Origin: JACDDK01 sp035689095
GTDB lineage: Bacteria; Actinomycetota; Rubrobacteria; Rubrobacterales; Rubrobacteraceae
DNA length: 20,882 nucleotides
Reading direction: 5' to 3'
NCBI GenBank assembly: GCA_035689095.1
Contig: DASSMB010000077.1
Coordinates: forward strand, 1-20,882
Shown: one piece after another, positions 7,566 through 15,238 of the stretch
Numbering within the stretch: the first letter of the stretch is position 1
How the letters are laid out: every line of letters begins with the position of its first letter
The notes under the pieces: generated by a model
Database searches by the model: none
What the model saw: the letters and a program-made list of their open reading frames with translations, nothing else
What the model was told of the DNA's origin: nothing
Made by a program: the position numbers and the translations under genes

Positions 7566-8402
7566 ATGGCAGGACGCCTCAGACTACCCACTCGCTCGCG
7601 CGAAGCGCGCGGCGAGGCGCGCATGACCCTGATCGAGCACCTGGACGAGTTCCGCTCCAGGCTCATCAAGGTCGCCATCGCGTTCGTGGCGGTCTCCATC
7701 GTCGCGTGGTTCTTCCGGGACCGCATCTTCGACGCGCTTCTCGCCCCGGCGGGAGACGCCCTGCACGGCAAGCTCAACGTAACCGGCGTAACGGAGCAGC
7801 TCTTCACCGATATGAAGCTGGCGCTCTACGTCGGTTTCCTGCTCACTATCCCCATACTTCTCTACCAGGCGTGGGCGTTCGTCGCGCCGGCCGTCGGAGA
7901 CCTGGGACGAGCATTCACCTACACGATCATCACGCTCGCTTCGGTACTGTTCCTGGCCGGGGTCGCCTTCGGGTATTTCTTGGTTCTCCCGATAGGCACC
8001 CAGTTCCTGCTCAGCTGGGACCCCGACCGCTACGACACCATCATCACCTCTCAGAGTTACCTGCCGTTCGTTACGCGGTTCCTGCTGGCCTTCGGGATCG
8101 TCTTCGAGCTGCCGGCTGCGACTTACGTGGCCGCGAAGCTGGAACTGGTCGATGCTCCGTTTCTGAAAAAGTACCGGCGGCACGCCATCGTGCTAAACAC
8201 CATCCTCGCCGCAGCGCTCACGCCGGGGCAGGACCCGTACAGCATGATCCTGATGGCCGTGCCCATGATCGTTATGTACGAGGCGAGCATCTTGATCGCC
8301 CGCTACGTCAACCCGGTCTCCGAGGTGAGGGTCCGGGAACTCGGCGAAGAGGACGACGCCGATCACGATGAGATCGAGGAGCCTGAGGAGCGAGACCTCT
8401 AG
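7566..8402 (+). CDS. tatC: Twin-arginine translocase subunit TatC
   Basis: TatC is the polytopic membrane protein that binds the twin-arginine signal and nucleates the translocase. The 278-residue protein begins with an Arg-rich extension, then TLIEHLDEFRSRL, the conserved first cytoplasmic motif. Six membrane segments are visible at about 33-52, 80-103, 118-145, 162-184, 205-221 and 224-240. FGIVFELP and the TPGQDP loop are typical of TatC. ATG 7566 has no clear ribosome site. ATG 7623 has GGCGAGG at 7611-7617, five bases before it, but would remove the Arg-rich extension that actinobacterial TatC proteins commonly carry, so I prefer 7566. Only 18 bases separate its stop from the stop of menA on the other strand. 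Confidence 0.95.
   Translation: MAGRLRLPTRSREARGEARMTLIEHLDEFRSRLIKVAIAFVAVSIVAWFFRDRIFDALLAPAGDALHGKLNVTGVTEQLFTDMKLALYVGFLLTIPILLYQAWAFVAPAVGDLGRAFTYTIITLASVLFLAGVAFGYFLVLPIGTQFLLSWDPDRYDTIITSQSYLPFVTRFLLAFGIVFELPAATYVAAKLELVDAPFLKKYRRHAIVLNTILAAALTPGQDPYSMILMAVPMIVMYEASILIARYVNPVSEVRVRELGEEDDADHDEIEEPEERDL
7591..7616 (+). promoter_or_regulatory. GC-rich hairpin at the tatC start region
   Basis: CTCG-CT-CGCGCG (7591-7602), loop AAG (7603-7605) and CGCGCG-G-CGAG (7606-7616) can fold into a six-plus-four base-pair stem with a small internal bulge. It overlaps the possible ribosome site for the inner ATG at 7623. It could reduce use of that start or slow tatC translation relative to tatA. In DNA this GC-rich a chance stem is possible. 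Confidence 0.3.
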
Positions 8403-8420
8403 CTCGCCGGAATCTTCTCG

Positions 8421-9329
8421 TCAGGCCAGCCCTCCGGCCAGCACCCCTAGCGTGTATAGCAAGCCGAAGACGGCGTGGAACCCGGCGGTTGCCTTGACGA
8501 CCGGGTCCAGCCGGGCCGGGACCGTGCTGGACGTGATGTTGCGCCAGAGTTTGGCGACCATCGGCAGGCTCACGAGCGCCATGGCGCACTCGGCCGGGAC
8601 GATGCCCAGGAGGATCAGGGCGATCAGTGCCACGTAGGCTTCGAGGAGCAGGAGCCTGTAGATGAGGATGGCCCTGCGTCGCCCCAAGACTATCGGGAGC
8701 GTCCGGCGTCCACCGCGGCGGTCCGAGTTCATGTCCCGGATGTTGTTCGCCAGCAGGATGGCGGCCACGGGACCGCCGAACGGGAGGGCCGCAAACGGTA
8801 CGTAGAGCGGGAACTCGCCCGCCTGTACGCCGTAGGTGATCACCACGATGAGGATACCCATGAAGATAAAGACGGCCGCCTCGCTCGCCGCGGTGTAGGC
8901 GATGGGCCGGGGACCGGCGGAGTAGAGGTAGCCGCCGAGCGCCGAGAGACATCCCAGGACCAGTATCGGCCAGCCGCCCACGGCGATGAGGTAGATGCCG
9001 CAGAACAGCGCCAGCGTGTAGCAGAACAGCGCTCCGATGAGGACGGAGCGGGCGTGCATCCGGCCCTGCACTATCGAGCCGGCGATCCCTACTGCGCCCG
9101 CCGTGTCGAGACCGCGCTTTTCGTCGTAGAACTCGTTGAACATGTTTGTGGCCGCCTGGATCAGGAGGCTACCCGAGAGCATTGTCAGGAAAGCTCCGCC
9201 CCTGAACGCCCCGTCCGCGAGCGCGAGCGCGGACCCGAACAGCACCGGCAGCGCCGCCGCCGTCAGGCTGAAGGGCCGCGCCAGCCAGAACCACTCGGCC
9301 AGGACGGAACGTCCGCGACCGGCCGCCAT
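8421..9329 (-). CDS. menA: 1,4-dihydroxy-2-naphthoate polyprenyltransferase
   Basis: MenA is an integral membrane UbiA-family enzyme that attaches the polyprenyl chain to dihydroxynaphthoate, giving demethylmenaquinone, the substrate of MenG. The 302-residue protein starts LARPFSLTAAALP, then has the first aspartate motif NEFYDEKRGLD (residues 65-75, with Glu66 where Asp is common). The second motif is NNIRDMNSDR (195-204), followed by RRTLPIVLG. The latter reads almost like E. coli MenA (NNLRDINSDR...TLVVRLG). About eight to nine membrane segments are visible. ATG 9329 has GGAG eight bases upstream; a TTG one codon earlier is also possible. It is convergent with tatC and divergent from the next UbiA gene. 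It completes a set with menG and the prenyl synthase. Confidence 0.88.
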   Translation of the reverse strand: MAAGRGRSVLAEWFWLARPFSLTAAALPVLFGSALALADGAFRGGAFLTMLSGSLLIQAATNMFNEFYDEKRGLDTAGAVGIAGSIVQGRMHARSVLIGALFCYTLALFCGIYLIAVGGWPILVLGCLSALGGYLYSAGPRPIAYTAASEAAVFIFMGILIVVITYGVQAGEFPLYVPFAALPFGGPVAAILLANNIRDMNSDRRGGRRTLPIVLGRRRAILIYRLLLLEAYVALIALILLGIVPAECAMALVSLPMVAKLWRNITSSTVPARLDPVVKATAGFHAVFGLLYTLGVLAGGLA

Positions 9330-9485
9330 CAAACGGACTCCGGGACGCTGGCGCGAATTGCTTGCGGCTTCGATACTCTCACGTGGGTAATTTAACCAAC
9401 CTGAAGATGTGCTGCTGTGAAGGAATACGGCTAATGTTTGCGGAATAGAGACTTTCGGGGCGTTTTGTGATAGAAACCCGCTGGC
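9330..9485. promoter_or_regulatory. Divergent intergenic region between menA and the phosphoribosyltransferase-like gene
   Basis: These 156 bases must hold the promoters for both flanking genes and are AT-richer than the surroundings. On the minus strand, TTGGTT followed 18 bases later by TATCGA is a weak sigma-70-like pair for menA. A CACGTG palindrome (9380-9385) lies between them and could bind a regulator. On the plus strand TGTGATAGAA (about 9466-9475) resembles an extended -10, but it ends too close to the ATG to be convincing. These are pattern matches only. Confidence 0.35.
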
Positions 9486-10376
9486 ATGGAAGCAGGCGGC
9501 ACCACGGGATTCGCGGGCTCCTTTCTCCGGCTGGCGCGGCCAAAACAGTGGACCAAGAACGGGTTCGTTATGGCCGGGCTGGTCTTTTCGGGGAAGGCAC
9601 TCTCGGCGTCCCCGGTATTAGACGCGGTACTGGCCTTCGCCGCTTTCTGTCTCCTCTCCAGCGCTGTCTACGCGGCTAACGATGTTCTTGATATCGAGGA
9701 GGACCGCAAGCACCCGCTCAAGAGGCTCCGGCCCGTGGCGAGCGGCGAGATATCCGCTCGCTCCGCGCTGACGTTTGCGTTCCTGCTGGCGGCGGGAGGA
9801 CTTGCTGTAGCTTTCTTTGGAGTAAATCCGGGGGTGGGGATCGCGGGGCTCGCGTATATCGGTCTTCAGGCGGTCTACACCACGCTGCTCAAGCACATGG
9901 CGATCCTCGACGTAATGAGCATCTCGGCGGGGTTCGTGATCCGGGCTCTCGCTGGCGTGGTGGCTGTGGGCAGCCCCGTCTCGCCCTGGCTGATCGTGTG
10001 TACCGGCCTCCTGACGCTCTTCCTGGGCTTCTCGAAGCGCCGGCACGAGCTGGCGACGCTGGGGGAGCGTGCGGCTATCCACCGCCGGAACCTCCGGGAC
10101 TACTCGGTGCCGATGCTGGACGAGATGATGAACATCATGCTATCGGCGACGATCATAGGGTACGCGCTCTACACGTTCACGGTTTACAGGAGCGAGCAGG
10201 AGATCTTCATGATGTCGAGCATCCCGTTCGTGATATACGGTGTCTTCCGGTATATGCTGCTCGTTCACCGCGATGGCGGCGGCAACCCGGACATGTTGCT
10301 GCTCAGGGACCGGCCGCTCCAGGTCTCGCTGCTGCTCTGGCTCGCGGTCGTCATGACGGTCATCTACATACTCTAG
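9486..10376 (+). CDS. UbiA-family decaprenyl-phosphate phosphoribosyltransferase-like protein
   Basis: This is a 296-residue polytopic membrane protein of the branch that includes mycobacterial UbiA (Rv3806c). That enzyme transfers phosphoribose from PRPP to decaprenyl phosphate, the first committed step to the arabinose donor for cell-wall arabinan. Shared marks are ARPKQWTKN, the motif NDVLDIEEDRKHPLKRLRP (from residue 65), LLKHMAILD (Asp142), GFVIRALAG and SKRRHEL. These set it apart from quinone prenyltransferases such as MenA next door. The ATG has only a weak ribosome site. The gene after it starts four bases past the stop. None of the arabinan partners (phosphatase, DprE1/E2) is in the window, so the product may be used differently here. 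Confidence 0.82.
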   Translation: MEAGGTTGFAGSFLRLARPKQWTKNGFVMAGLVFSGKALSASPVLDAVLAFAAFCLLSSAVYAANDVLDIEEDRKHPLKRLRPVASGEISARSALTFAFLLAAGGLAVAFFGVNPGVGIAGLAYIGLQAVYTTLLKHMAILDVMSISAGFVIRALAGVVAVGSPVSPWLIVCTGLLTLFLGFSKRRHELATLGERAAIHRRNLRDYSVPMLDEMMNIMLSATIIGYALYTFTVYRSEQEIFMMSSIPFVIYGVFRYMLLVHRDGGGNPDMLLLRDRPLQVSLLLWLAVVMTVIYIL

Positions 10377-10380
10377 GGCC

Positions 10381-11358
10381 GTGCAGCGGATCGGTAGAAA
10401 CCTGACCCTGGCGCTCGGTCTCGGCGTGGCCGTGTACCTGGTCCTCGCCGTCTTCTCGGGCTTCGATGACCTCCGGGACGCGCTGGAGAACTTCCGCTGG
10501 TCGCTCGCTCCGGCCATCCTGGGCCTCGTCGCCGTCTCCTACACGGGACGTTTCCTCCGCTGGAGGTACTACCTGCGGCTGCTCAAGGTGTCCGTGCCGG
10601 CGCCGGTGAACGCGGCCATCTTCGCGGCGGGCCTCTCCATGGCGATCTCACCCGGCAAGTTCGGCGAGGTGCTCAAGAGCGTTTTCGTCCGGCAGGTCTC
10701 CGGCGCCCCGATAGCCCGCACGGCTCCCGCCGTCGTAGCCGAGCGCGCCACCGACGGCACGGGGATGGTCGCCTGGGGGCTACTGGGCGCCCTGGCCTTC
10801 AGCTTCGGACCTTGGGTCTTGATCCTTTTCCTGGCCGTTACCGTCGCGGGCATCGCGGTCCTCCGTTCGCGCCGGCTCTCCCTGCTGGCCGAGCGGATAC
10901 TCTCCCGCTTGCCCCTGCTCAATCGGCTTGCGCCGCATCTTGAGGACTTCCACGGCGCGTCCAACGTGCTGCTCGGCACGCGGCCCCTGATCGTTGGGAC
11001 GGCCATCTCCTTCCTCTCGTGGGGACTGGAGATCCTGGCGGTATATCTCTGCTCCGTCGGAATAGGCGCCGGCCTGCCGTTCTTGATGGTCGTCTTCGTC
11101 TTCGCGGTCGGGTCTCTGATCGGCGTCGGCAGCATGCTGCCCGGCGGCATCGGGGCGGCGGAGGCGAGCATGGCCGGCATGTTCAAGTTCTACGCCGGGC
11201 TCGCCGCCGGACCAGCAGTAGCACTGACGTTGCTGATCCGTCTGGCGACCCTCTGGTTCGCCACGCTCATCGGCATAGCGGGCCTGTTGATAGTGCGAGG
11301 CGTAATCGGTGATATCGTCCCGGACGACGTTGCCACGCAACCCGGCACCGAGCGGTAG
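10381..11358 (+). CDS. LPG_synthase_TM / flippase-like integral membrane protein
   Basis: This 325-residue protein has about eight hydrophobic segments and matches the family of uncharacterised proteins resembling the flippase half of MprF (also called UPF0104, AglD-like). The family marks are SPGKFGEVLKS (near residues 90-100), ERATDG (about 121-126) and the late glycine-rich loop GSMLPGGIGAAEASM. There is no soluble lysyl-transfer domain, so it is not a full lysyl-phosphatidylglycerol synthase. The GTG start, four bases after the previous stop, implies translational coupling to the UbiA-like gene. The pairing suggests that it moves or handles a polyprenyl-phosphate-linked sugar; that role is inferred from context only. 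Confidence 0.78.
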   Translation: MQRIGRNLTLALGLGVAVYLVLAVFSGFDDLRDALENFRWSLAPAILGLVAVSYTGRFLRWRYYLRLLKVSVPAPVNAAIFAAGLSMAISPGKFGEVLKSVFVRQVSGAPIARTAPAVVAERATDGTGMVAWGLLGALAFSFGPWVLILFLAVTVAGIAVLRSRRLSLLAERILSRLPLLNRLAPHLEDFHGASNVLLGTRPLIVGTAISFLSWGLEILAVYLCSVGIGAGLPFLMVVFVFAVGSLIGVGSMLPGGIGAAEASMAGMFKFYAGLAAGPAVALTLLIRLATLWFATLIGIAGLLIVRGVIGDIVPDDVATQPGTER

Positions 11359-11435
11359 CGTCTGGTGATCGAGCTTACGCCAGTCCTTGTGGCCTGTTCT
11401 ACAAGCTACTGCATTGTGTTATAACCAGGATCAAT

Positions 11436-13544
11436 ATGCGACTAATAATCTCTGAGAAAGCGAACGCCGCGAAGAAGATTGCCCAGTTCCTGGCGGAGGG
11501 GTCCGTCAAGGAGGGGAAGTATCGTAGCGTTCCTCATCATACGTTCACCTGGAAGGGCGAGGAGTGCGTCTCCGTCGGCCTGAAGGGCCACGTCCTCAAC
11601 CCCGAGTACCCGGAAGAGTACTCCAACTGGCAGAAGGTCGAGCCTTCGAAGCTGATCGACGCCGAGATCCTCAAGTCCGTCTCCGAGAAGGGCGTTGCCG
11701 AGGCGATCAAGTCTCTCTCCAAGAAAGCCGACCGGGTCGTAGTGGCGACGGACTTCGACCGCGAGGGCGAGTTGATCGGGGTGGAGGCCCTCTCGCTCGT
11801 CTTCGAGGCGAACCCGAAGCTGATGGACCACGTCGAGCGGTCCCGGTTCTCCGCCCTCACGCCGGGGGAGGTTAACCGCGCCTTCGACAACCTCGTCGAG
11901 GTCTCGCGGGAGCTTGCGGCGGCCGGTGAGGCGCGGCAGGACATTGACCTGATCTGGGGCGCCACCCTCACGCGGTGGGTCTCCCGCGCCACCAAGCGCT
12001 ACGGTAGCGCGTTCCTCTCCGTCGGGCGCGTCCAGTCGCCGACGCTGGCCCTGATCGCCGCGCGCGAGCGCGAGCGCCGCGCTTTCGTCCCCGAGCCGTA
12101 CTGGGAGCTGGAGGCGACGCTGAAGAACGGCGAGCCGTTCACCGTCCGCCACGCCACCGAGCGCTTCAAGGAAGAGGCGGCGGTCCGCGCGGCGTACGAG
12201 AACCTCGCCGAGACCGCCACCGTCACCGAGGTCAAACAGAAGTCCGCGTCCCGGCAGCCTCCGGCGCCGTTCAACACGACCAGCTTCCTCACGGCGGCGG
12301 CGAGCATCGGGATCAGCCCTTCGAGGGCCGCGCGGCTCGCCGAAGACCTCTACACGGACGGCTACATCTCCTACCCGCGGACGGACAACACCGTCTATCC
12401 GCGGTCGCTGGATCTTCGGGAAGTCCTCGGATACCTCAAGCGTGTCGAGGGAGCCGGACAACACGCGGAGAGGCTGCTCGCACAGGAGAAGCTCTCTCCG
12501 ACCCGCGGCAAGAAAGAGACCACGGACCACCCCCCGATCTACCCGACAGGATACGCCTCGAAGAAGGCGCTCCGGGACGACCAGTGGAAGATCTACCAGC
12601 TCGTCGTGCGGCGCTTCCTGGCGACCCTGATGGGACCGGCCAAGACGCTCCGCACCACGCTGCGCTTCGACTCCGGCGGCGAACCGCTAACGACCGGCGG
12701 CACGGTGGTAACCGAGGAAGGCTGGCTCGCTGCATACCCGTACAGCCGCCGCGCCGACGAGGAGATCCCAAACCTCAGCGAGGGCGAAGTGGTGAAGGTT
12801 GTCAGTTCGGAGATTCTGGCTAAAGAGACGCAGCCGCCCGGACGTTACGGCGCGGGACGCCTGATCAACGTGATGGAGGACCTGGGGCTGGGCACCAAAG
12901 CGACGCGCCCGAACATCATACAAAACCTCTACGACCGGGGCTACGTCCACGACGACCCGCTCATCCCGACTGAGAAGGGGATAAAGGTGGCGCAGGCCCT
13001 TACGGACTTCGCCTCCGAGATAGCCTCGCACGAGATGACGGCGGAGCTTGAGCGCAGCATGGACGCGATATCGGAGGGCAAGATCAGCAAGGAGAACGTC
13101 GTGGATGAGTCGCGCGACGTGCTCCGCAGGGTCTACGAGCACCTCCAGAACTCAGAGACCGAGTTCGCGGACATCGTGTGGGAGGGCATCCGCACGGACG
13201 AGACGCTCGGTAAGTGCCCGGAGAGCGGGCACGACCTGATCATCCGCCGCAATCGCAAGAGCCGCAAGCGCTTCGTCGGATGTTCCGGCTACCCGGAGTG
13301 TAAGGTCACCTACCCGCTGCCGCAGCGCGGCGAGATCATACCGCTCGGCACGCAGTGCGACGCTTGCGGCTCGCCGGAGATCAAGGTTCTCGGCGGTAAG
13401 CGCCCCTGGATAACGTGCATCAACATGGACTGTCCGAAGAAGCAGGAGCAGAAAGAGGCCGCCGCGAAGGCGGACGAAGACCGGCAGGAGGTCGAGCAGC
13501 CATCGACAGAGAGAGCGCAGGAACTGGAGAAATCTACCACCTAG
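11436..13544 (+). CDS. topA: Type IA DNA topoisomerase, archaeal type
   Basis: This 702-residue enzyme relaxes negatively supercoiled DNA by cutting one strand through a tyrosine link. It carries the Toprim residues Glu7 (in ISEKANAA) and Asp106/Asp108/Glu110 (in ATDFDREGE). GRVQSPTL is at 198-205, and the catalytic Tyr313 is in ISYPRTDN. The opening ISEKANAAKKIA, then LKGHV, EEYSNW, AAGEARQDIDLIWG and SVGRVQSPTL, read like archaeal topoisomerase I. Bacterial TopA instead opens VIVESPAKAKTI. Two C-terminal zinc ribbons follow: C594/H599/C616/C622, with the usual second Cys missing, and C641/C644/C661/C666. A charged tail ends the protein. The ATG has AGGA six bases before it. It is likely the cell's main TopA, or an extra one acquired from Archaea. 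Confidence 0.92.
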   Translation: MRLIISEKANAAKKIAQFLAEGSVKEGKYRSVPHHTFTWKGEECVSVGLKGHVLNPEYPEEYSNWQKVEPSKLIDAEILKSVSEKGVAEAIKSLSKKADRVVVATDFDREGELIGVEALSLVFEANPKLMDHVERSRFSALTPGEVNRAFDNLVEVSRELAAAGEARQDIDLIWGATLTRWVSRATKRYGSAFLSVGRVQSPTLALIAARERERRAFVPEPYWELEATLKNGEPFTVRHATERFKEEAAVRAAYENLAETATVTEVKQKSASRQPPAPFNTTSFLTAAASIGISPSRAARLAEDLYTDGYISYPRTDNTVYPRSLDLREVLGYLKRVEGAGQHAERLLAQEKLSPTRGKKETTDHPPIYPTGYASKKALRDDQWKIYQLVVRRFLATLMGPAKTLRTTLRFDSGGEPLTTGGTVVTEEGWLAAYPYSRRADEEIPNLSEGEVVKVVSSEILAKETQPPGRYGAGRLINVMEDLGLGTKATRPNIIQNLYDRGYVHDDPLIPTEKGIKVAQALTDFASEIASHEMTAELERSMDAISEGKISKENVVDESRDVLRRVYEHLQNSETEFADIVWEGIRTDETLGKCPESGHDLIIRRNRKSRKRFVGCSGYPECKVTYPLPQRGEIIPLGTQCDACGSPEIKVLGGKRPWITCINMDCPKKQEQKEAAAKADEDRQEVEQPSTERAQELEKSTT

Positions 13545-13552
13545 AAGACCGG

Positions 13553-13672
13553 ATGGAACTCTCCAACCTGGAAACGCCACAGAACCGAGCCGCAACCCTT
13601 CGCGCCCGCGCTTTCGGGTACGTGCTGATCTGGACGCTCTTCGCGATCGTATGCTATTCTGCGACCTTATAG
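13553..13672 (+). CDS. Possible 39-residue single-pass membrane protein
   Basis: An ATG nine bases after the topA stop opens a 39-codon frame. It has a polar N-terminus (MELSNLETPQNRAATLRARA) and then one hydrophobic helix (about residues 22-38, GYVLIWTLFAIVCYS) reaching almost to the C-terminus. The positive residues just before the helix suggest that the N-terminus stays inside. Its ribosome site is weak. No family is recognised. It may be a real tail-anchored-like small protein or a chance frame. Confidence 0.35.
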   Translation: MELSNLETPQNRAATLRARAFGYVLIWTLFAIVCYSATL

Positions 13673-13709
13673 TTAAGATACGTGAAGATTCTTTAAAGGA
13701 TGAGTTAGC

Positions 13710-14474
13710 TTGGCACCCGTTATCGGCATAACCGCAACTCTCAAAGAAGACGTGGACCAGATCGCGACCCGTCCGCTGGGCCGTTTTGTCCGGGCCGACC
13801 TGGACTACGTGGAGGGAGTGGCTCACGCCGGTGGAGTGCCGGTGGTGCTGCCGCCGGTCGGGGAGCAGCGGGCGGCTGAAGCCGTGATCGGCGGTCTCGA
13901 CGGGCTGCTACTGAGCGGTGGGAGCGACCTGGACCCGAGCTACTACGGCGAGAAGCCCATCCCGGAACTCAACGTGACTCTCCCGGAGCGGGACGCATTC
14001 GAGATGGCGTTGCTCGGGGAGGCGCTGCGGCGCGGAATTCCCATCTTCGGTATCTGCCGGGGTTTGCAGGTCCTGAACGTCGCGCTCGGCGGGACCCTGT
14101 ACCAGGACCTGCCGGCGCAGTTGGGACGGGAGATCCTGGCGCACCGGCAGGAGACCCCGAAATGGCAGCCGACGCACGAGGTCGAGATCCACGAGGGGTC
14201 GTGGGTTGGCGGGATCACGGAGAGCACCTGCGTGAAGGTTAACTCCTACCATCATCAGAGCATCAAGGACCTGGCAGACGGACTCCGCGTCTCCGGGCGT
14301 TCTTCGGACGGCGTGATAGAGGCGATCGAGTCGCACGACTTCTCGGAGCGGTGGCTCGTCGGGGTACAGTGGCACGCCGAGGCGATGCGGGACGCCGGCG
14401 CGGAGCATCGCAACCTTTTCCACGCGCACGTTCAGGCAGCCGAGCACCACGCGCTGCGCCGGGCTGCGGCCTAG
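13710..14474 (+). CDS. Class I glutamine amidotransferase-like hydrolase (peptidase C26, PuuD-like)
   Basis: This 254-residue enzyme belongs to the gamma-glutamyl-gamma-aminobutyrate hydrolase family, which uses a Cys-His-Glu triad to cleave gamma-glutamyl amides. The nucleophile Cys116 lies in FGICRGLQVLNVALGG. The His222/Glu224 pair lies in QWHAEAM, with Ala where Pro is usual. SYHHQS and LSGGSDLDP are further family marks. The TTG start is preferred because AAGGA (13696-13700) stands nine bases before it. The usual role is polyamine (putrescine) or gamma-glutamyl compound breakdown, but no puu genes are near, so the substrate is open. The following tmk begins shortly after its stop. Confidence 0.88.
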   Translation: MAPVIGITATLKEDVDQIATRPLGRFVRADLDYVEGVAHAGGVPVVLPPVGEQRAAEAVIGGLDGLLLSGGSDLDPSYYGEKPIPELNVTLPERDAFEMALLGEALRRGIPIFGICRGLQVLNVALGGTLYQDLPAQLGREILAHRQETPKWQPTHEVEIHEGSWVGGITESTCVKVNSYHHQSIKDLADGLRVSGRSSDGVIEAIESHDFSERWLVGVQWHAEAMRDAGAEHRNLFHAHVQAAEHHALRRAAA

Positions 14475-14482
14475 AGAGACCC

Positions 14483-14496
14483 GGAGGTCCGCCGCG
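14483..14496 (+). promoter_or_regulatory. Ribosome binding site facing a non-start codon (GCG) at the expected tmk start
   Basis: GGAGG at 14483-14487 is followed at six bases by GCG (14494-14496), in frame with thymidylate kinase. Homology predicts the start here, three to five residues before VFVTVEG. No ATG, GTG or TTG occurs in this frame between the stops at 14314-14319 and the ATG at 14596, which lies beyond the P-loop. GCG is one transition away from GTG. Confidence 0.6.
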
Positions 14497-15135
14497 AGCC
14501 GGGGCGTCTTCGTAACGGTCGAGGGCCTGGACTTCTCCGGCAAATCCACCCTCGTAAGACACCTGAAGAGAGTCCTGGCGGATGCCGATCCCCCGATGCG
14601 CTTCACCCGCGAACCCGGCGGCACACCTGCTGCCGAACGCATCCGGGAGGTGCTGCTGGACCCCGATCTGGACATGGACCCCTGGACCGAGGCTTACCTG
14701 TACGCGGCGGCGCGCGCGGACCACGCCCGGCTGCAGATTCAGCCCAGCCTGGAGCGTGGGGAGAACGTTCTGTGCGAGCGTTACCTGGATTCCAGCATCG
14801 CGTATCAGGGCAGCGGGCGCGGGCTCGGTGTGGCGGCGGTTCGGGAGTTGAATGCCAGGGCGGTCGGCGGTGTTCTGCCGGACAGGACTTTCTATCTGCG
14901 TTTGGATGCGGCTGAGAGGGAGCGCCGGGCCAAAAGCCTCGGAGCGCCGCTGGACAGGATAGAGCTGGTCGGGGCGGATTTCATGCGGCGGGTCGAGGAG
15001 GGTTTCGAGGAGCTAGCGCTCTCCGAGCCGGACCGGATAGTCGTCCTCGATGCTTCGCTTTTACCGGAGAAGTTGGCGGAGTTGGTGGTAGGGGAGATCC
15101 AGGGTCTGCAATATACTCGGGGCAATGGCGGCTAG
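14494..15135 (+). CDS. tmk: Thymidylate kinase, start codon unclear
   Basis: Tmk phosphorylates dTMP to dTDP with ATP, an essential step in dTTP supply. Counting from 14494, the P-loop GLDFSGKST is at residues 11-19. TREPGG (38-43) is the base-binding loop, ERYLDSS (95-101) the catalytic Arg region, and AYQGSGRGLG the lid region. The resulting 213 residues fit the family. The odd point is the start: the best ribosome site points to GCG at 14494. The only other NTG codon upstream is a CTG at 14464, without a ribosome site. The ATG at 14596 would delete the P-loop and cannot be correct for an active enzyme. Either a rare start, a base error or a start-codon mutation is present. The next gene, holB, is its usual neighbour. 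Confidence 0.9.
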   Translation, partial: ASRGVFVTVEGLDFSGKSTLVRHLKRVLADADPPMRFTREPGGTPAAERIREVLLDPDLDMDPWTEAYLYAAARADHARLQIQPSLERGENVLCERYLDSSIAYQGSGRGLGVAAVRELNARAVGGVLPDRTFYLRLDAAERERRAKSLGAPLDRIELVGADFMRRVEEGFEELALSEPDRIVVLDASLLPEKLAELVVGEIQGLQYTRGNGG

Positions 15136-15238
15136 TTATTCGGGGACGGTGTGGACCGGAGACCGGACAGCGAGATAATGGGGCTTTACATGGCATTGGG
15201 CGTCGGAGCCGCGCTCTCGAACCGTGGAGACGGCGAGG

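Noticed and set aside
8403..8420. Terminator between tatC and menA
   Set aside because: Only 18 bases separate the two stops and no stem is visible.
11416..11425. TGTGTTATAAC before topA as an extended -10 promoter
   Set aside because: Transcription would start about four bases before the ATG and skip the AGGA ribosome site, and no -35 is seen at a proper distance.
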